Shown here in pieces: positions 52,406 to 60,125 of a stretch of 64,000 nucleotides of DNA. The translations under genes and the position numbers were made by a program. Source of the stretch: UBA11403 sp963784615 (lineage in GTDB: Bacteria > Pseudomonadota > Gammaproteobacteria > Legionellales > Legionellaceae); contig CAWASG010000001.1 of the NCBI GenBank assembly GCA_963784615.1, positions 1,116,001-1,180,000 of the forward strand, given 5' to 3'. A model generated the notes under the pieces. It saw only the letters and a list, made by a program, of their open reading frames with translations, searched no databases and was not told the origin of the DNA. Position 1 is the first letter of the stretch; every line of letters begins with the position of its first letter.

Positions 52406-52424
52406 ATATTAAGTTATTATTAAG
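52406..52424 (-). promoter_or_regulatory. PmrA-box-like tandem site upstream of fis
   Basis: Minus strand CTTAATAATAACTTAATAT: two CTTAA half-sites with an 11-base period, matching the cTTAATatT-N2-cTTAATatT pattern of the Legionella/Coxiella response regulator PmrA. Ends 21 bases upstream of the fis -35 box. Seen as sequence; its use by PmrA is inference. Confidence 0.4.
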
Positions 52425-52430
52425 TAGACA

Positions 52431-52473
52431 TTGTACAGTACAGCATGAAAAAAACTCATGCTGTACTGTACAA
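52431..52473. repeat. 18-bp perfect hairpin
   Basis: TTGTACAGTACAGCATGA (52431-52448), loop of 7 A-rich bases, complement (52456-52473). In the 491-base fis-hfq gap, immediately upstream of the PmrA-like site. Confidence 0.7.
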
Positions 52474-52522
52474 GCAACGTTACTTCGTCTTTATAATGAC
52501 GTCGTTGTGAGCGCCCTAGTAG

Positions 52523-52601
52523 ATTGTTCACCTAATTTTGACCGGTTGGATAGATAGTATTAAATCGGAATCCGAGCCACGACCGTTAGGGAGTGGAGCA
52601 G
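52523..52601. mobile_element. Truncated MITE-like element, TTTTGACCGG family
   Basis: Left end ATTGTTCACCTAATTTTGACC and left palindrome arm AATCCGAGCCACGACCGTTA are present. The right half is missing; sequence changes at GTTGTGGGTGAAGG, the same flank seen at the hairpin 28246-28275. Confidence 0.75.
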
Positions 52602-52692
52602 TTGTGGGTGAAGGAGATTTTATACAAGTTGATAAGTTCACTGCGAGAATTTTGCTCGCTATTCAAAAATGAATACAGTCAGGGTTATATTA

Positions 52693-52732
52693 AAACAAAG
52701 CTGCATGCGTCTCTTTGCATGCAGCTTTGTTT
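52693..52732 (+). repeat. 16-bp hairpin upstream of hfq
   Basis: AAACAAAGCTGCATGC (52693-52708) / complement (52717-52732), 66 bases before the hfq ATG. It could be a terminator for upstream transcription or a leader structure. Confidence 0.5.
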
Positions 52733-52797
52733 AAACTCATTAAAGTATTTCCCCAAGGTGTCGACAATCAGTAATAAATAATAAAAAGGAGCTGGTC

Positions 52798-53013
52798 ATG
52801 CCTCACAATAACGTATTGCAAGACGCCTTTCTGGAAGAATTACGCAAACAGAATACTCAGGTGTCGATCTTTTTAATCAATGGCATCAAACTCCATGGTA
52901 TGGTCGATTGCTATGACGAACATGTGGTGATGCTAAAAAATGGCATTACCCAAATGGTGTATAAACATGCGATTTCGACAATCGTGCCTGCGAAGATGAT
53001 TACCATCAGCTAA
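52798..53013 (+). CDS. hfq: RNA chaperone Hfq
   Basis: Hexameric Sm-fold protein that pairs small RNAs with mRNAs. 71 aa, ATG with AGGAG 6 bases upstream. Sm1: VSIFLINGIKLHGMVDCYDEHVVMLKN; Sm2: QMVYKHAISTIVP, including the YKHA motif. The unstructured C-terminal tail present in E. coli is absent, as in other short Hfqs. It is not in the usual miaA-hfq-hflX context: it stands alone between repeat arrays. Proximal-face residues look normal. Confidence 0.95.
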   Translation: MPHNNVLQDAFLEELRKQNTQVSIFLINGIKLHGMVDCYDEHVVMLKNGITQMVYKHAISTIVPAKMITIS

Positions 53014-53123
53014 ACAATCCTTTTGATATTTCAGGGCATAATCCGAGCCGCGCGCGGCTCGAATTGTGAGTAAAAAACCGATATCATACTGATTAAATTT
53101 CAAAGGATCTTGCGTATTCTTTC

Positions 53124-53245
53124 AGCAATTCCCGCCGTAAAAGCCGATGGTCAGTATGAGCGCCCTCTCCCATTGATGGGAGAGGGTGCCCGACATCGGG
53201 AGAAGGAACTCCGCCACCAGCGCAGGTTTTACGGCGGGAATTGCT
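53124..53245. repeat. AGCAATTCCCGCCG palindrome
   Basis: Perfect arms AGCAATTCCCGCCGTAAAA (53124) and complement (to 53245), around CCCTCTCCCATTGATGGGAG. It is the same module as the interior of 47575-47771 but without the outer GTCTGTCGACAATTC ends. A smaller GAGCCGCGCGCGGCTC hairpin sits at 53043-53058, and a CGATATCGCAGG pair at 53251-53297. Confidence 0.88.
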
Positions 53246-53313
53246 GGTATTCTTTCGATATCGCAGGGAAAGTAAGCAGCCTGCGATATCGAGAGGATAC
53301 GATGCTACAATAT

Positions 53314-53455
53314 GGGTCTGTCGACAATTCGCTATCTTGAGGTGTAACCCCTTGATTTTCGAGCACCGTAGCGCAGCATACATGTGAGTATGTGAGCAAC
53401 GGAGCACAGGAAATCAAGGGGTTACGCCCAAGATAGTAGAATTGTCGACAGACCC
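53314..53455. mobile_element. Inverted-repeat element, GGTCTGTCGACAATTC family, copy 2
   Basis: 17-bp ends GGGTCTGTCGACAATTC (53314-53330) / complement (53439-53455). Second-level arms CTATCTTGAGGTGTAACCCC / GGGGTTACGCCCAAGATAG and inner CTTGATTTTC / GAAATCAAG arms. Together with the neighbouring palindromes it fills the 478-base hfq-LRR gap. Confidence 0.88.
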
Positions 53456-53491
53456 ATATATATCGATAAAATTATTTTGGAGCAATGGTAA

Positions 53492-55297
53492 GTGACCGAC
53501 GATCAAATGATAGACGCGTTTATAAGAGAGATTCAAACCAAAGATCATTATCTCATCTCCGGCCTCCATTTCGATGATCGATATACAACAACAACCTATT
53601 TAAAAAAATTAATCCCTTTAATTCCCAGGCAGTATATCGGTAGCCCCATTTCGTTTAGCTTCAATAAATTGATGAATCAACAAACGGCATCTCAATATTC
53701 CGAGGTGTTGAGTCAATTAACTGATTTCAGAAACATTCAATTTCAATTTGCCCTTCATCCTGAATCCGATGAAGTTTTAACCATGCTGATGCAACACCTA
53801 CCTTCTTCTTTGGTTAAATTCTCAATGGATTTTGTTTCATATACCCCTGATCAACAAGATCACGGGTTAGATTTGGGCGGCTATCGGTATTTAAGTGGTA
53901 GTAACGTGACCGATGATAGAAAACTTCTGTGGTCTCAGTCACTGATAAGTGCGATTCATTCTTTGAAGGGCTTCCGTTTTTTAAAGACCCTTCACATCGA
54001 TTTTCCGGCTGGTAATGCCGATTATTCGGCAATGATATCTGCCATTCCTTCGCAAGTTGAAAAGCTTCATTTAACAGGGCTACACGAACTTCAGCTTGAT
54101 ATGATAAAACGTCTATTTGCAAACATACCAACATCCATTAACAGTTTGAATTTAAATGGTAGTTTTTTGGGGCATTTGAACACCGCTTCCGGGGAGGTTT
54201 TTGCGCAATTACACAATCATATTAACTCGCTTGAATTAACACATTGTTTCAAAATAGCCAATGAAAGCGGGCACTTGTTACGGCTAACATTTAAAGAATC
54301 ATTTTTATCAGTCCTTAACGCATTGCAACATAAACAAATCCAGCATTTAGGTCTTGCTGACAACGCTTTATTGACGTTAAATAGCGCAGAAGAGGCTCGT
54401 GAAATGAGTGCTCAACTCCCCTCATCGCTCACTTCTATTGATTTGAATCAAAATTCGCCCACCCGATCCTTCGCCGACAACGATAGAATCGCATTAGAGG
54501 CAATAAAAATATGGTTATCAAATTTACGTAGCACAGTTATTGCGGTTTCTTTGTGTATGAGTATATGTATCCCACGCAAAGATAACACGCTAAGGTTGAC
54601 GATTTTAGGTGATATACTTGCATCAGCTTCGCACATAAGAACATTGAAAATAGATGACTTTATCTCATGCTGGCCTGAGCCGCGACATGATGCGCAGGGG
54701 ATTCTTGAGTTTATTCAGAGACTACCGCGTAATTTAGAAACAATTATCATACCGGAACATTTTAATACAGTAACAGAGCTTCCTGTGTCTGATAAGAGAG
54801 CGCTTGCCTTATTAATAGAAACCCACCGGCCCAATCTTAAATTGTATTATCAAGATCGCATTTATCCATCACCCAATGCCGACCCCATCTCGATACAAAA
54901 ACACTTAATGCCAATTTATGGCAACTATGCTGTTGTCAGTTTTTTAATTCCCTTTTTTTTACAGTTATCGCTTGAAGCGCCTTGGCGTAGTGTTCCAGCG
55001 CCTCTTTCATTAATTTTGTCTTATTTTGTTCCTAAACAAATGGAATATTTTGTTCGCATATTTGACTTCACTGAGAGGAACCATTCCGCTATGGAGAAGT
55101 TAATTGAAAGAAAAACCAAAAGAGAGTTAGGGCAAGGGCAAGATCAAAGCCCACAGGTACTAGTGAATAGAGCCACTCAGCAACCATCCATCACAACATT
55201 GATGAGTCAATTCGGTGCTCCACACTTGCGCCAAGCGACTTTAGTAGCCCCTCCAGCAGGAAGCCAGGCTGCCCAATCATCTACACAATTATTATAA
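53492..55297 (+). CDS. Leucine-rich-repeat-like protein, candidate effector, 601 aa
   Basis: GTG start at 53492 with GGAG 9 bases upstream; the nearby ATG at 53485 is out of frame. Residues about 160-420 contain irregular leucine-rich units of the ribonuclease-inhibitor style (VEKLHLTGLHELQ, INSLNLNGSFLGHL, INSLELTHCFKIA, IQHLGLADNALL, LTSIDLNQNS, IRTLKIDDFIS). N-terminal 150 residues are mixed. A hydrophobic stretch lies near 470-510 (VVSFLIPFFLQLSL...LSLILSYFV), and a Gln-rich polar tail follows. No signal peptide. LRR proteins without export signals in intracellular bacteria are often secreted into the host (inference). Confidence 0.72.
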   Translation: MTDDQMIDAFIREIQTKDHYLISGLHFDDRYTTTTYLKKLIPLIPRQYIGSPISFSFNKLMNQQTASQYSEVLSQLTDFRNIQFQFALHPESDEVLTMLMQHLPSSLVKFSMDFVSYTPDQQDHGLDLGGYRYLSGSNVTDDRKLLWSQSLISAIHSLKGFRFLKTLHIDFPAGNADYSAMISAIPSQVEKLHLTGLHELQLDMIKRLFANIPTSINSLNLNGSFLGHLNTASGEVFAQLHNHINSLELTHCFKIANESGHLLRLTFKESFLSVLNALQHKQIQHLGLADNALLTLNSAEEAREMSAQLPSSLTSIDLNQNSPTRSFADNDRIALEAIKIWLSNLRSTVIAVSLCMSICIPRKDNTLRLTILGDILASASHIRTLKIDDFISCWPEPRHDAQGILEFIQRLPRNLETIIIPEHFNTVTELPVSDKRALALLIETHRPNLKLYYQDRIYPSPNADPISIQKHLMPIYGNYAVVSFLIPFFLQLSLEAPWRSVPAPLSLILSYFVPKQMEYFVRIFDFTERNHSAMEKLIERKTKRELGQGQDQSPQVLVNRATQQPSITTLMSQFGAPHLRQATLVAPPAGSQAAQSSTQLL

Positions 55298-55303
55298 AAA
55301 TAT

Positions 55304-55341
55304 TAGAGTCTGTCGACAATTCTACTATCTTGGGCGTAACC
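55304..55341. mobile_element. Half copy of the GGTCTGTCGACAATTC element
   Basis: One end only (GAGTCTGTCGACAATTC, 55306) with the CTATCTTGGGCGTAACCC second-level arm. The partner arm is missing. It lies between convergent genes. Confidence 0.7.
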
Positions 55342-55374
55342 CAAGCGAGCCATCACCCGATAGGCCGATAAAAA

Positions 55375-55959
55375 TCACATCGGTTTATTCGATGCCGAAG
55401 CTGCATTGGCGTTTTCTTCGGAGTCATCAACTTCGTGTTGCCCTAATTTGCCATTAGCTCTCTTTTGAATCCCTTCAAATTGCCCCATTAATGTGCTAAA
55501 TTCTTCATTCTGAATTAAATCCTTAAAATCAGTATTTGGTCGTAGGAGTCTTGTAATGAACATTTCAATCTTTACTTCAATGTCCTTAATGTCATGAAAT
55601 AGAGCGCGTGTTCCCTCGGGATAAAACGCAAAGAAAGAATTTCGTATCGTTTTAAAATCCTTATTTTTTTCTAATTCCGTTAGTTCAGCTAAACGAGTAT
55701 TGCCTTCGCGAATAAGAATTTCTCTTAACTGGTCAATAGCACCATTAAGAACAGGTCTGAGTCTTTCAACAAGTACTTTCTCATCAATACCTAATTTAGC
55801 GAGCATCTCTTTTGCTTCAGGATGATTTAGAGGTACACCTACCTCCTTTTCGATTATTGAATTTACGTCTTGAGTTAACTTTTCAAACAAATCCTTTCTT
55901 GCTTGTAGCTGAGTTTTAATGGACTCAATTGAATCACTTTCAAATTTAGTCTTCATCAT
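55375..55959 (-). CDS. Hypothetical helical protein with acidic C-terminus, 194 aa
   Basis: Not recognised. ATG at 55959 (AGGAG 10 bases upstream; a second ATG follows directly). Mostly helical, with likely coiled coil at about 10-40 and 60-110; no signal peptide. The C-terminal 25 residues are acidic and then small/polar (HEVDDSEENANAASASNKPM), resembling the E-block type tail of Dot/Icm substrates. Short AT-rich gap upstream with no repeat. Possible effector. Confidence 0.6.
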   Translation of the reverse strand: MMKTKFESDSIESIKTQLQARKDLFEKLTQDVNSIIEKEVGVPLNHPEAKEMLAKLGIDEKVLVERLRPVLNGAIDQLREILIREGNTRLAELTELEKNKDFKTIRNSFFAFYPEGTRALFHDIKDIEVKIEMFITRLLRPNTDFKDLIQNEEFSTLMGQFEGIQKRANGKLGQHEVDDSEENANAASASNKPM

Positions 55960-56159
55960 GGCTAATGTTCTCCTAAATAAAAGAACTCTTTATCATCATA
56001 TTGTTATATAAGTATAGATCCGTAAACAAAATTTTCAAATTGCTCTGATTCAACACTTTCACATAATGCCATCTTCATTGATTCCGGATTGATCCACGGC
56101 AAGACATAAATTGGATTAAAGGTGCTAAGCCAGAACATTAGCTGCTGAAAACTGAAGTC

Positions 56160-56612
56160 TTAGATATTGTGAGTCAATGCGAGCCCACATTGATTGGCTA
56201 GCACTAAAAAATTCGGAAATGAAGTTGAAACGTTGTTGCAATCTCGAATGGTGACGGGAGTTGTCGCGATGGCACCCGCGATTGAAAACGCCATGGCGAT
56301 GCGGTGATCGTGGTGGCTTTCAACTACACCGCCATTCAACATACCACCTTGAATCATGATGCCGTCCTCTGTTGGAGTGGCTTGAATACCTAAACGAGTT
56401 AAACCTTCAGCCATGGCGCCGATACGATCGCTTTCTTTGCAACGTAGTTCCTCCGCGCCGCGCAAAACAGTTGTACCCTTGGCGCAAGCAGCCGCGATGA
56501 ATAGTATGGGGAATTCGTCGATGGCGAGTGACACTAAATTTGGGGGAATGTCGATTCCCGTTAATGGTGCATAATGAACGGTTAAATCGGCGACTGGTTC
56601 TTCTCCATAAGC
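56160..56612 (-). pseudogene. aroA: Displaced 3' fragment of aroA
   Basis: About 450 bases encoding the last 151 residues of EPSP synthase (GYGEEPVADLTVHYAPLTGID to the C-terminus), roughly 93% identical by eye to bases 57490-57940 of the intact aroA. Homology stops abruptly at about 56612; upstream codons (to 56696) are unrelated. The frame remains open and ends at 56160 with a slightly different tail (LTHNI). It lacks the N-terminal domain, so it cannot be a working enzyme. It marks a duplication or recombination scar beside the intact gene. Confidence 0.9.
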
Positions 56613-56745
56613 ACGTTTAGCATTAGTGAAAACGGCTGCAGTTAAAATCTGGATGAAACAGAATTTCGCGTCGTTGGTAAAACTCAATGGTAGCATGTGG
56701 CGTCAACTAAAAGCGCGACGTATTGCCATCTGTCTCAAAAAGAGA

Positions 56746-56775
56746 ATGACGAGGATAAATACAATGTGTTATAAT
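56746..56775 (+). promoter_or_regulatory. Promoter for the two-TM protein gene
   Basis: ATGACG (56746-56751), 18-bp spacer, TATAAT (56770-56775), 31 bases before the ATG. Confidence 0.5.
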
Positions 56776-56806
56776 TTCTCATTATTAATAATGAGAGGAA
56801 TACAGT

Positions 56807-57502
56807 ATGCCAGGTTCTAATGAACTTTTTTTATCAGCACTGGATAGATTTAGTAGTGATGAGATAACACTTTACGCTGACGCTGTGGAGTTACGTGATG
56901 CCCATATTAAGCTTATTGAGGCTGTCGTTATATTTTTGCGCAACACCAAAGAACACCTGGAGAGTAATTTGCCCATAATGGCACGTAGATTTGAAACTCA
57001 CAACGAAGAAAACCCATTTTCAAATAATTCCGATGCATTATGCTCTTTTCTTACACGAGAATTTTTCTGGGTTGAGGATAATGATGCATCCAATGGCCAA
57101 TTTCGATCTTCTGGGTGGATGATGTCATTTGATTTCACCTGGGGTGATGATTTAGAATATGCAAGTAAACTAAAGCTACTTTCGATTACTTTGATAATTG
57201 CTATGTTCTCTCTTATGACATCTGCAGTAGTGTTTCCGGCTCTGCCTCTCGTGATTCTTTTAGAAGCAATCATCGCCATTACATTATTATTTACGGTGTA
57301 CTATGTCTGCGCTGCCATTTATAATCAGCTCGTCAACATGCCGCTGGCAGAAGACGTTAACCATCTTAATGTAATGAGACGGAACCTGATGGTTGACGAG
57401 AAACCAGTTACCCCTAAACAATGGAGTGCACTGTTGTTTCCCAATAACAAAAATGTCGACTCTCTCGAGCCTAGCGCTACTACTGAGTCACTGAACCCTT
57501 AA
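56807..57502 (+). CDS. Hypothetical membrane protein with a TM hairpin, 231 aa
   Basis: Not recognised. Strong ribosome site GAGGA 7 bases before the ATG and a perfect TATAAT -10 box. Cytoplasmic-looking helical N-terminal half (1-120), then two adjacent hydrophobic helices (about 122-145 and 148-172: LSITLIIAMFSLMTSAVVFPALPLVILLEAIIAITLLFTVYYVCAAIY), and a polar C-terminus. It lies exactly between the intact aroA and the duplicated aroA 3' fragment, and its last 15 bases overlap the end of aroA on the other strand. Likely a cargo gene of whatever event duplicated the aroA end. The TM-hairpin layout also occurs in membrane-targeted effectors (inference). Confidence 0.72.
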   Translation: MPGSNELFLSALDRFSSDEITLYADAVELRDAHIKLIEAVVIFLRNTKEHLESNLPIMARRFETHNEENPFSNNSDALCSFLTREFFWVEDNDASNGQFRSSGWMMSFDFTWGDDLEYASKLKLLSITLIIAMFSLMTSAVVFPALPLVILLEAIIAITLLFTVYYVCAAIYNQLVNMPLAEDVNHLNVMRRNLMVDEKPVTPKQWSALLFPNNKNVDSLEPSATTESLNP

Positions 57503-58786
57503 CCCACATTGATTCGCTATCGCCAAAAAATTCGGAAATGAGGTTGAAACGTTGTTACAATCCCGAATGGTGATAGGAGATTTCGCGACGGCACCGGCAA
57601 TTGAAAACGCCATGGCGATGCGGTGATCGTGGTGGCTTTCAACGACGCCCCCCTTCAACATACCACCTTGAATCATGATGCCGTCCTCTGTTGGGATGGC
57701 TTCAATACCTAAACGCGTTAAACCCTCAGCCATGGCGCCAATGCGATCGCTTTCTTTGCAACGTAGTTCCTCCGCGCCTCGCAAAACAGTTGTACCCTTG
57801 GCGCAAGCAGCAGCGATGAATAATATGGGGAATTCGTCAATGGCGAGTGACACTAGATGCGAGGGAATGTCGATTCCCGTTAATGGTGCATAATGAACGG
57901 TTAAATCGGCGACTGGTTCTTCTCCATAACCACGTTGATTATCAACATGAATGCTCGCGCCCATTTGCTTTAATAGTTCAATCACCCCTGTTCGGGTTGG
58001 ATTCATGCCTACGTTTCGAATCGTCAGACATGACCCAGGAACAATGGTCGCTGCCACGATAAAAAAAGCCGCTGATGATAAATCACCAGGGACTTGGATC
58101 GATACACCGTTGCATTCATGACTTGAATCAATCGTAATGGTATTACCCATGCGTTTCACGGGATATCCCATTGTTGCCAGCATGCGTTCAGTGTGATCGC
58201 GAGAAATGTCCGGTTCGATGACCGTTGTTTCTCCCTGAGCATACATCCCGGCTAAGAGCAGGCATGACTTCACCTGAGCACTGGCTTGCGGCATTTCATA
58301 CGTCATGCCATGTAACGTCTGTCCGCCATGAATCGTCATGGGTGGGCAGCCATTGCGGGTATCAATCTTCGCCCCCATTTGCATCAACGGACGCGCCACG
58401 CGATTCATCGGACGCTTTTGTAAACTGGCATCGCCTGTGAGTTGGGTGTCGAACGTTTGGGCTGCAAGTAAGCCCGTCAACAGGCGGATGCTTGTGCCGG
58501 AATTACCGCAATCGATGATTTCTTCTGATTTTTGTAAACCATATTTACCCACGCCATGAATCACCACGCGTTGTGCTTCAGGACCCTCAATGTGAACCCC
58601 CATCGAGCGGAACGCGCTGATCGTCGCGAGACAATCATCACCGTCCAAAAAACCCTCGACGGTTGTCGTTCCGTTGGCAATTGCGCCAAACATGATTGAA
58701 CGATGAGAGATAGATTTATCCCCTGGAACAGTGATATCACCGCTGAGTGCCGTGACCGGATGACTTATATAATGTATTGATGTCAT
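57488..58786 (-). CDS. aroA: 3-phosphoshikimate 1-carboxyvinyltransferase (EPSP synthase)
   Basis: Sixth step of the shikimate pathway. 432 aa. Visible: VPGDKSISHRS (S3P/PEP site), LDGDDCLAT, DCGNSGTSIRLLTGLLAAQ, GDASLQKRPMNRVARPL, the SAQVKSCLLLAGMYA segment, the DEFPILFIAAACAKG catalytic Asp, RCKESDRI, and DHRIAMAFSIAG. Follows serC on the minus strand as in most gammaproteobacteria, but cmk is not next. The 3' third may derive from the incoming DNA that left the displaced copy at 56160-56612. Confidence 0.97.
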   Translation of the reverse strand: MTSIHYISHPVTALSGDITVPGDKSISHRSIMFGAIANGTTTVEGFLDGDDCLATISAFRSMGVHIEGPEAQRVVIHGVGKYGLQKSEEIIDCGNSGTSIRLLTGLLAAQTFDTQLTGDASLQKRPMNRVARPLMQMGAKIDTRNGCPPMTIHGGQTLHGMTYEMPQASAQVKSCLLLAGMYAQGETTVIEPDISRDHTERMLATMGYPVKRMGNTITIDSSHECNGVSIQVPGDLSSAAFFIVAATIVPGSCLTIRNVGMNPTRTGVIELLKQMGASIHVDNQRGYGEEPVADLTVHYAPLTGIDIPSHLVSLAIDEFPILFIAAACAKGTTVLRGAEELRCKESDRIGAMAEGLTRLGIEAIPTEDGIMIQGGMLKGGVVESHHDHRIAMAFSIAGAVAKSPITIRDCNNVSTSFPNFLAIANQCGLRVQ

Positions 58787-58801
58787 TTTGAAAATGTTTA
58801 T

Positions 58802-58938
58802 CCTCTCGATATCGTAGATAATCTCATTCGCCCACTTTCCGCGGCTTGTCCGCGGAATCCAGGGATCTCACGCGGGGACTGGATCTCTGGATTCCGCGGA
58901 AAATCGGATCCTGGAATTAACCGGCGATATCGCGAGGA
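58802..58938. repeat. CGATATCG / CCGCGG palindromic element overlapping the end of serC
   Basis: Left TCCTCTCGATATCGTAGAT, right GGCGATATCGCGAGGATA. Inside are TTTCCGCGGCTTGTCCGCGG and GGAATCCAGGGATCTC / CTGGATTCC arms. The right arm encodes the last residues (PRDIAG) and TAA stop of serC. Relatives at 904-993 and 40283-40418. Confidence 0.85.
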
Positions 58939-60017
58939 TACGAAAACTCATCCATAAAAGCAATCAGTGCATCAACGCCCGCCATGGGCATGGCATTGTA
59001 AATACTTGCCCGTAACCCACCGATCGATCGATGCCCTCGTAAGCCATAAAGACCCCGCTCTTCTGCCTCGCGAATAAACGCTTCTTCACGTTGTGGATCA
59101 GTTAATGTAAAACAAACATTGACCAGGGAGCGTGCGTTGGTGGCGATGGAACAATGATAAAACGGTGAGTCGTCGATATATTGGTAGAGTTTGGCAGCTT
59201 TTTGACAGTTTTGTTGATAAAGACCCTGAACGCCGCCCTGCGTCTTAATCCAGTCGAACATTTTATTGGCCATGTAACAATTGAACATAGGCGGTGTTGC
59301 GTATAAGGATCTATTCGTCACTTGAACGCGATAATCGAGCATCGTCGGAATCACAGGATCTGGCGCGTTCTCTAATAGAGAGCTGCGGATAATCACAACG
59401 GTTAAACCTGCTGGACCGATGTTTTTCTGGGCGCCAGCGAATATCAAACCATAATCAGACACACGGATGGGCTCACTCAGCAAACACGAGGTCATATCAG
59501 CAATCAAGGGTATTGAGCCAGATTGTGGAACGGTCGGAAAACGCAGACCGTCGATGGTCTCATTAGGTGTGTAATAGAGATACGTTGTATCGGCGTGTAA
59601 TTCATCAGGATGATAATCAGGGAGCGTTTTGGCATGAATGGATGTTGAGTTGCCAACGCGATAGGCGTGCTTTAACCGGCACGCTTCATCAAAGGCCATA
59701 GATGACCATAGTCCGGATACGAGATAAGCAGCTCGCGCATCAGGACCAAGAAAATTCATGGGAATCATCGCAAAGTGCGTTCTTGCCGCACCGCCTAAAA
59801 ACAAAACGTGATACGTATCCGGTATATCCAACAACGATCGCAGTGATGCTTCTGCCTCATCCATCATCGCTTGGAAAAGATCACTTCGGTGGCTAATTTC
59901 CATCACCGATAATCCAAGCCCTTGCCAATTCAGTAACTCTGCCTGAGCCTCTCGTAAGACAGGCTCAGGCAGCATCGCAGGACCCGCGCTGAAATTATAT
60001 ACTCGCGTTGTTGTCAT
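58917..60017 (-). CDS. serC: Phosphoserine aminotransferase
   Basis: PLP enzyme of serine and pyridoxine synthesis. 366 aa from ATG 60017 (MTTTRVYNFSAGPAMLPEPV); an ATG three codons earlier is also possible. The start at 60017 places the PLP lysine (GAQKNIGPAG) at residue 198, as in E. coli. Other marks: GLSVMEISHRS, LFLGGAARTHFAMIPMN, ADMTSCLLSEPI, GHRSIGGLRASIYNAMP. No good ribosome site is seen because a REP palindrome ends about 15 bases upstream. The C-terminal PRDIAG is encoded by another palindrome. Lies between gyrA and aroA in the conserved order. Confidence 0.95.
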   Translation of the reverse strand: MTTTRVYNFSAGPAMLPEPVLREAQAELLNWQGLGLSVMEISHRSDLFQAMMDEAEASLRSLLDIPDTYHVLFLGGAARTHFAMIPMNFLGPDARAAYLVSGLWSSMAFDEACRLKHAYRVGNSTSIHAKTLPDYHPDELHADTTYLYYTPNETIDGLRFPTVPQSGSIPLIADMTSCLLSEPIRVSDYGLIFAGAQKNIGPAGLTVVIIRSSLLENAPDPVIPTMLDYRVQVTNRSLYATPPMFNCYMANKMFDWIKTQGGVQGLYQQNCQKAAKLYQYIDDSPFYHCSIATNARSLVNVCFTLTDPQREEAFIREAEERGLYGLRGHRSIGGLRASIYNAMPMAGVDALIAFMDEFSYPRDIAG

Positions 60018-60031
60018 CGGATGCATCGGAC

Positions 60032-60115
60032 GTAGGTTGGGTTGAGGCTGGTAAGCCGAAGCCCAACAAAACCATCCATGTTGGGCTTCGGCTTACCAGC
60101 CTCAACCCAACCTAC
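60032..60115. repeat. REP doublet, GGCTGGTAAGCC variant
   Basis: Two complementary units, GTAGGTTGGGTTGAGGCTGG from 60032 and its complement ending 60115. It separates gyrA from serC and sits right at the serC translation start. Confidence 0.92.
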
Positions 60116-60125
60116 GTGCCTGAAA

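Noticed and set aside
52593..52781. 62-codon frame starting in the truncated MITE-like element
   Set aside because: It is made of repeat arm and the 52693-52732 hairpin, with no ribosome site and no recognisable protein.
53093..53417. Short frames on both strands between hfq and the LRR-like gene
   Set aside because: The sequence is stacked palindromes; the frames mirror each other and lack ribosome sites.
56626..56820. 64-codon plus-strand frame upstream of the two-TM protein gene
   Set aside because: It contains a basic stretch that hinted at a transposase remnant, but no motif could be named, and the promoter of the next gene lies inside it.
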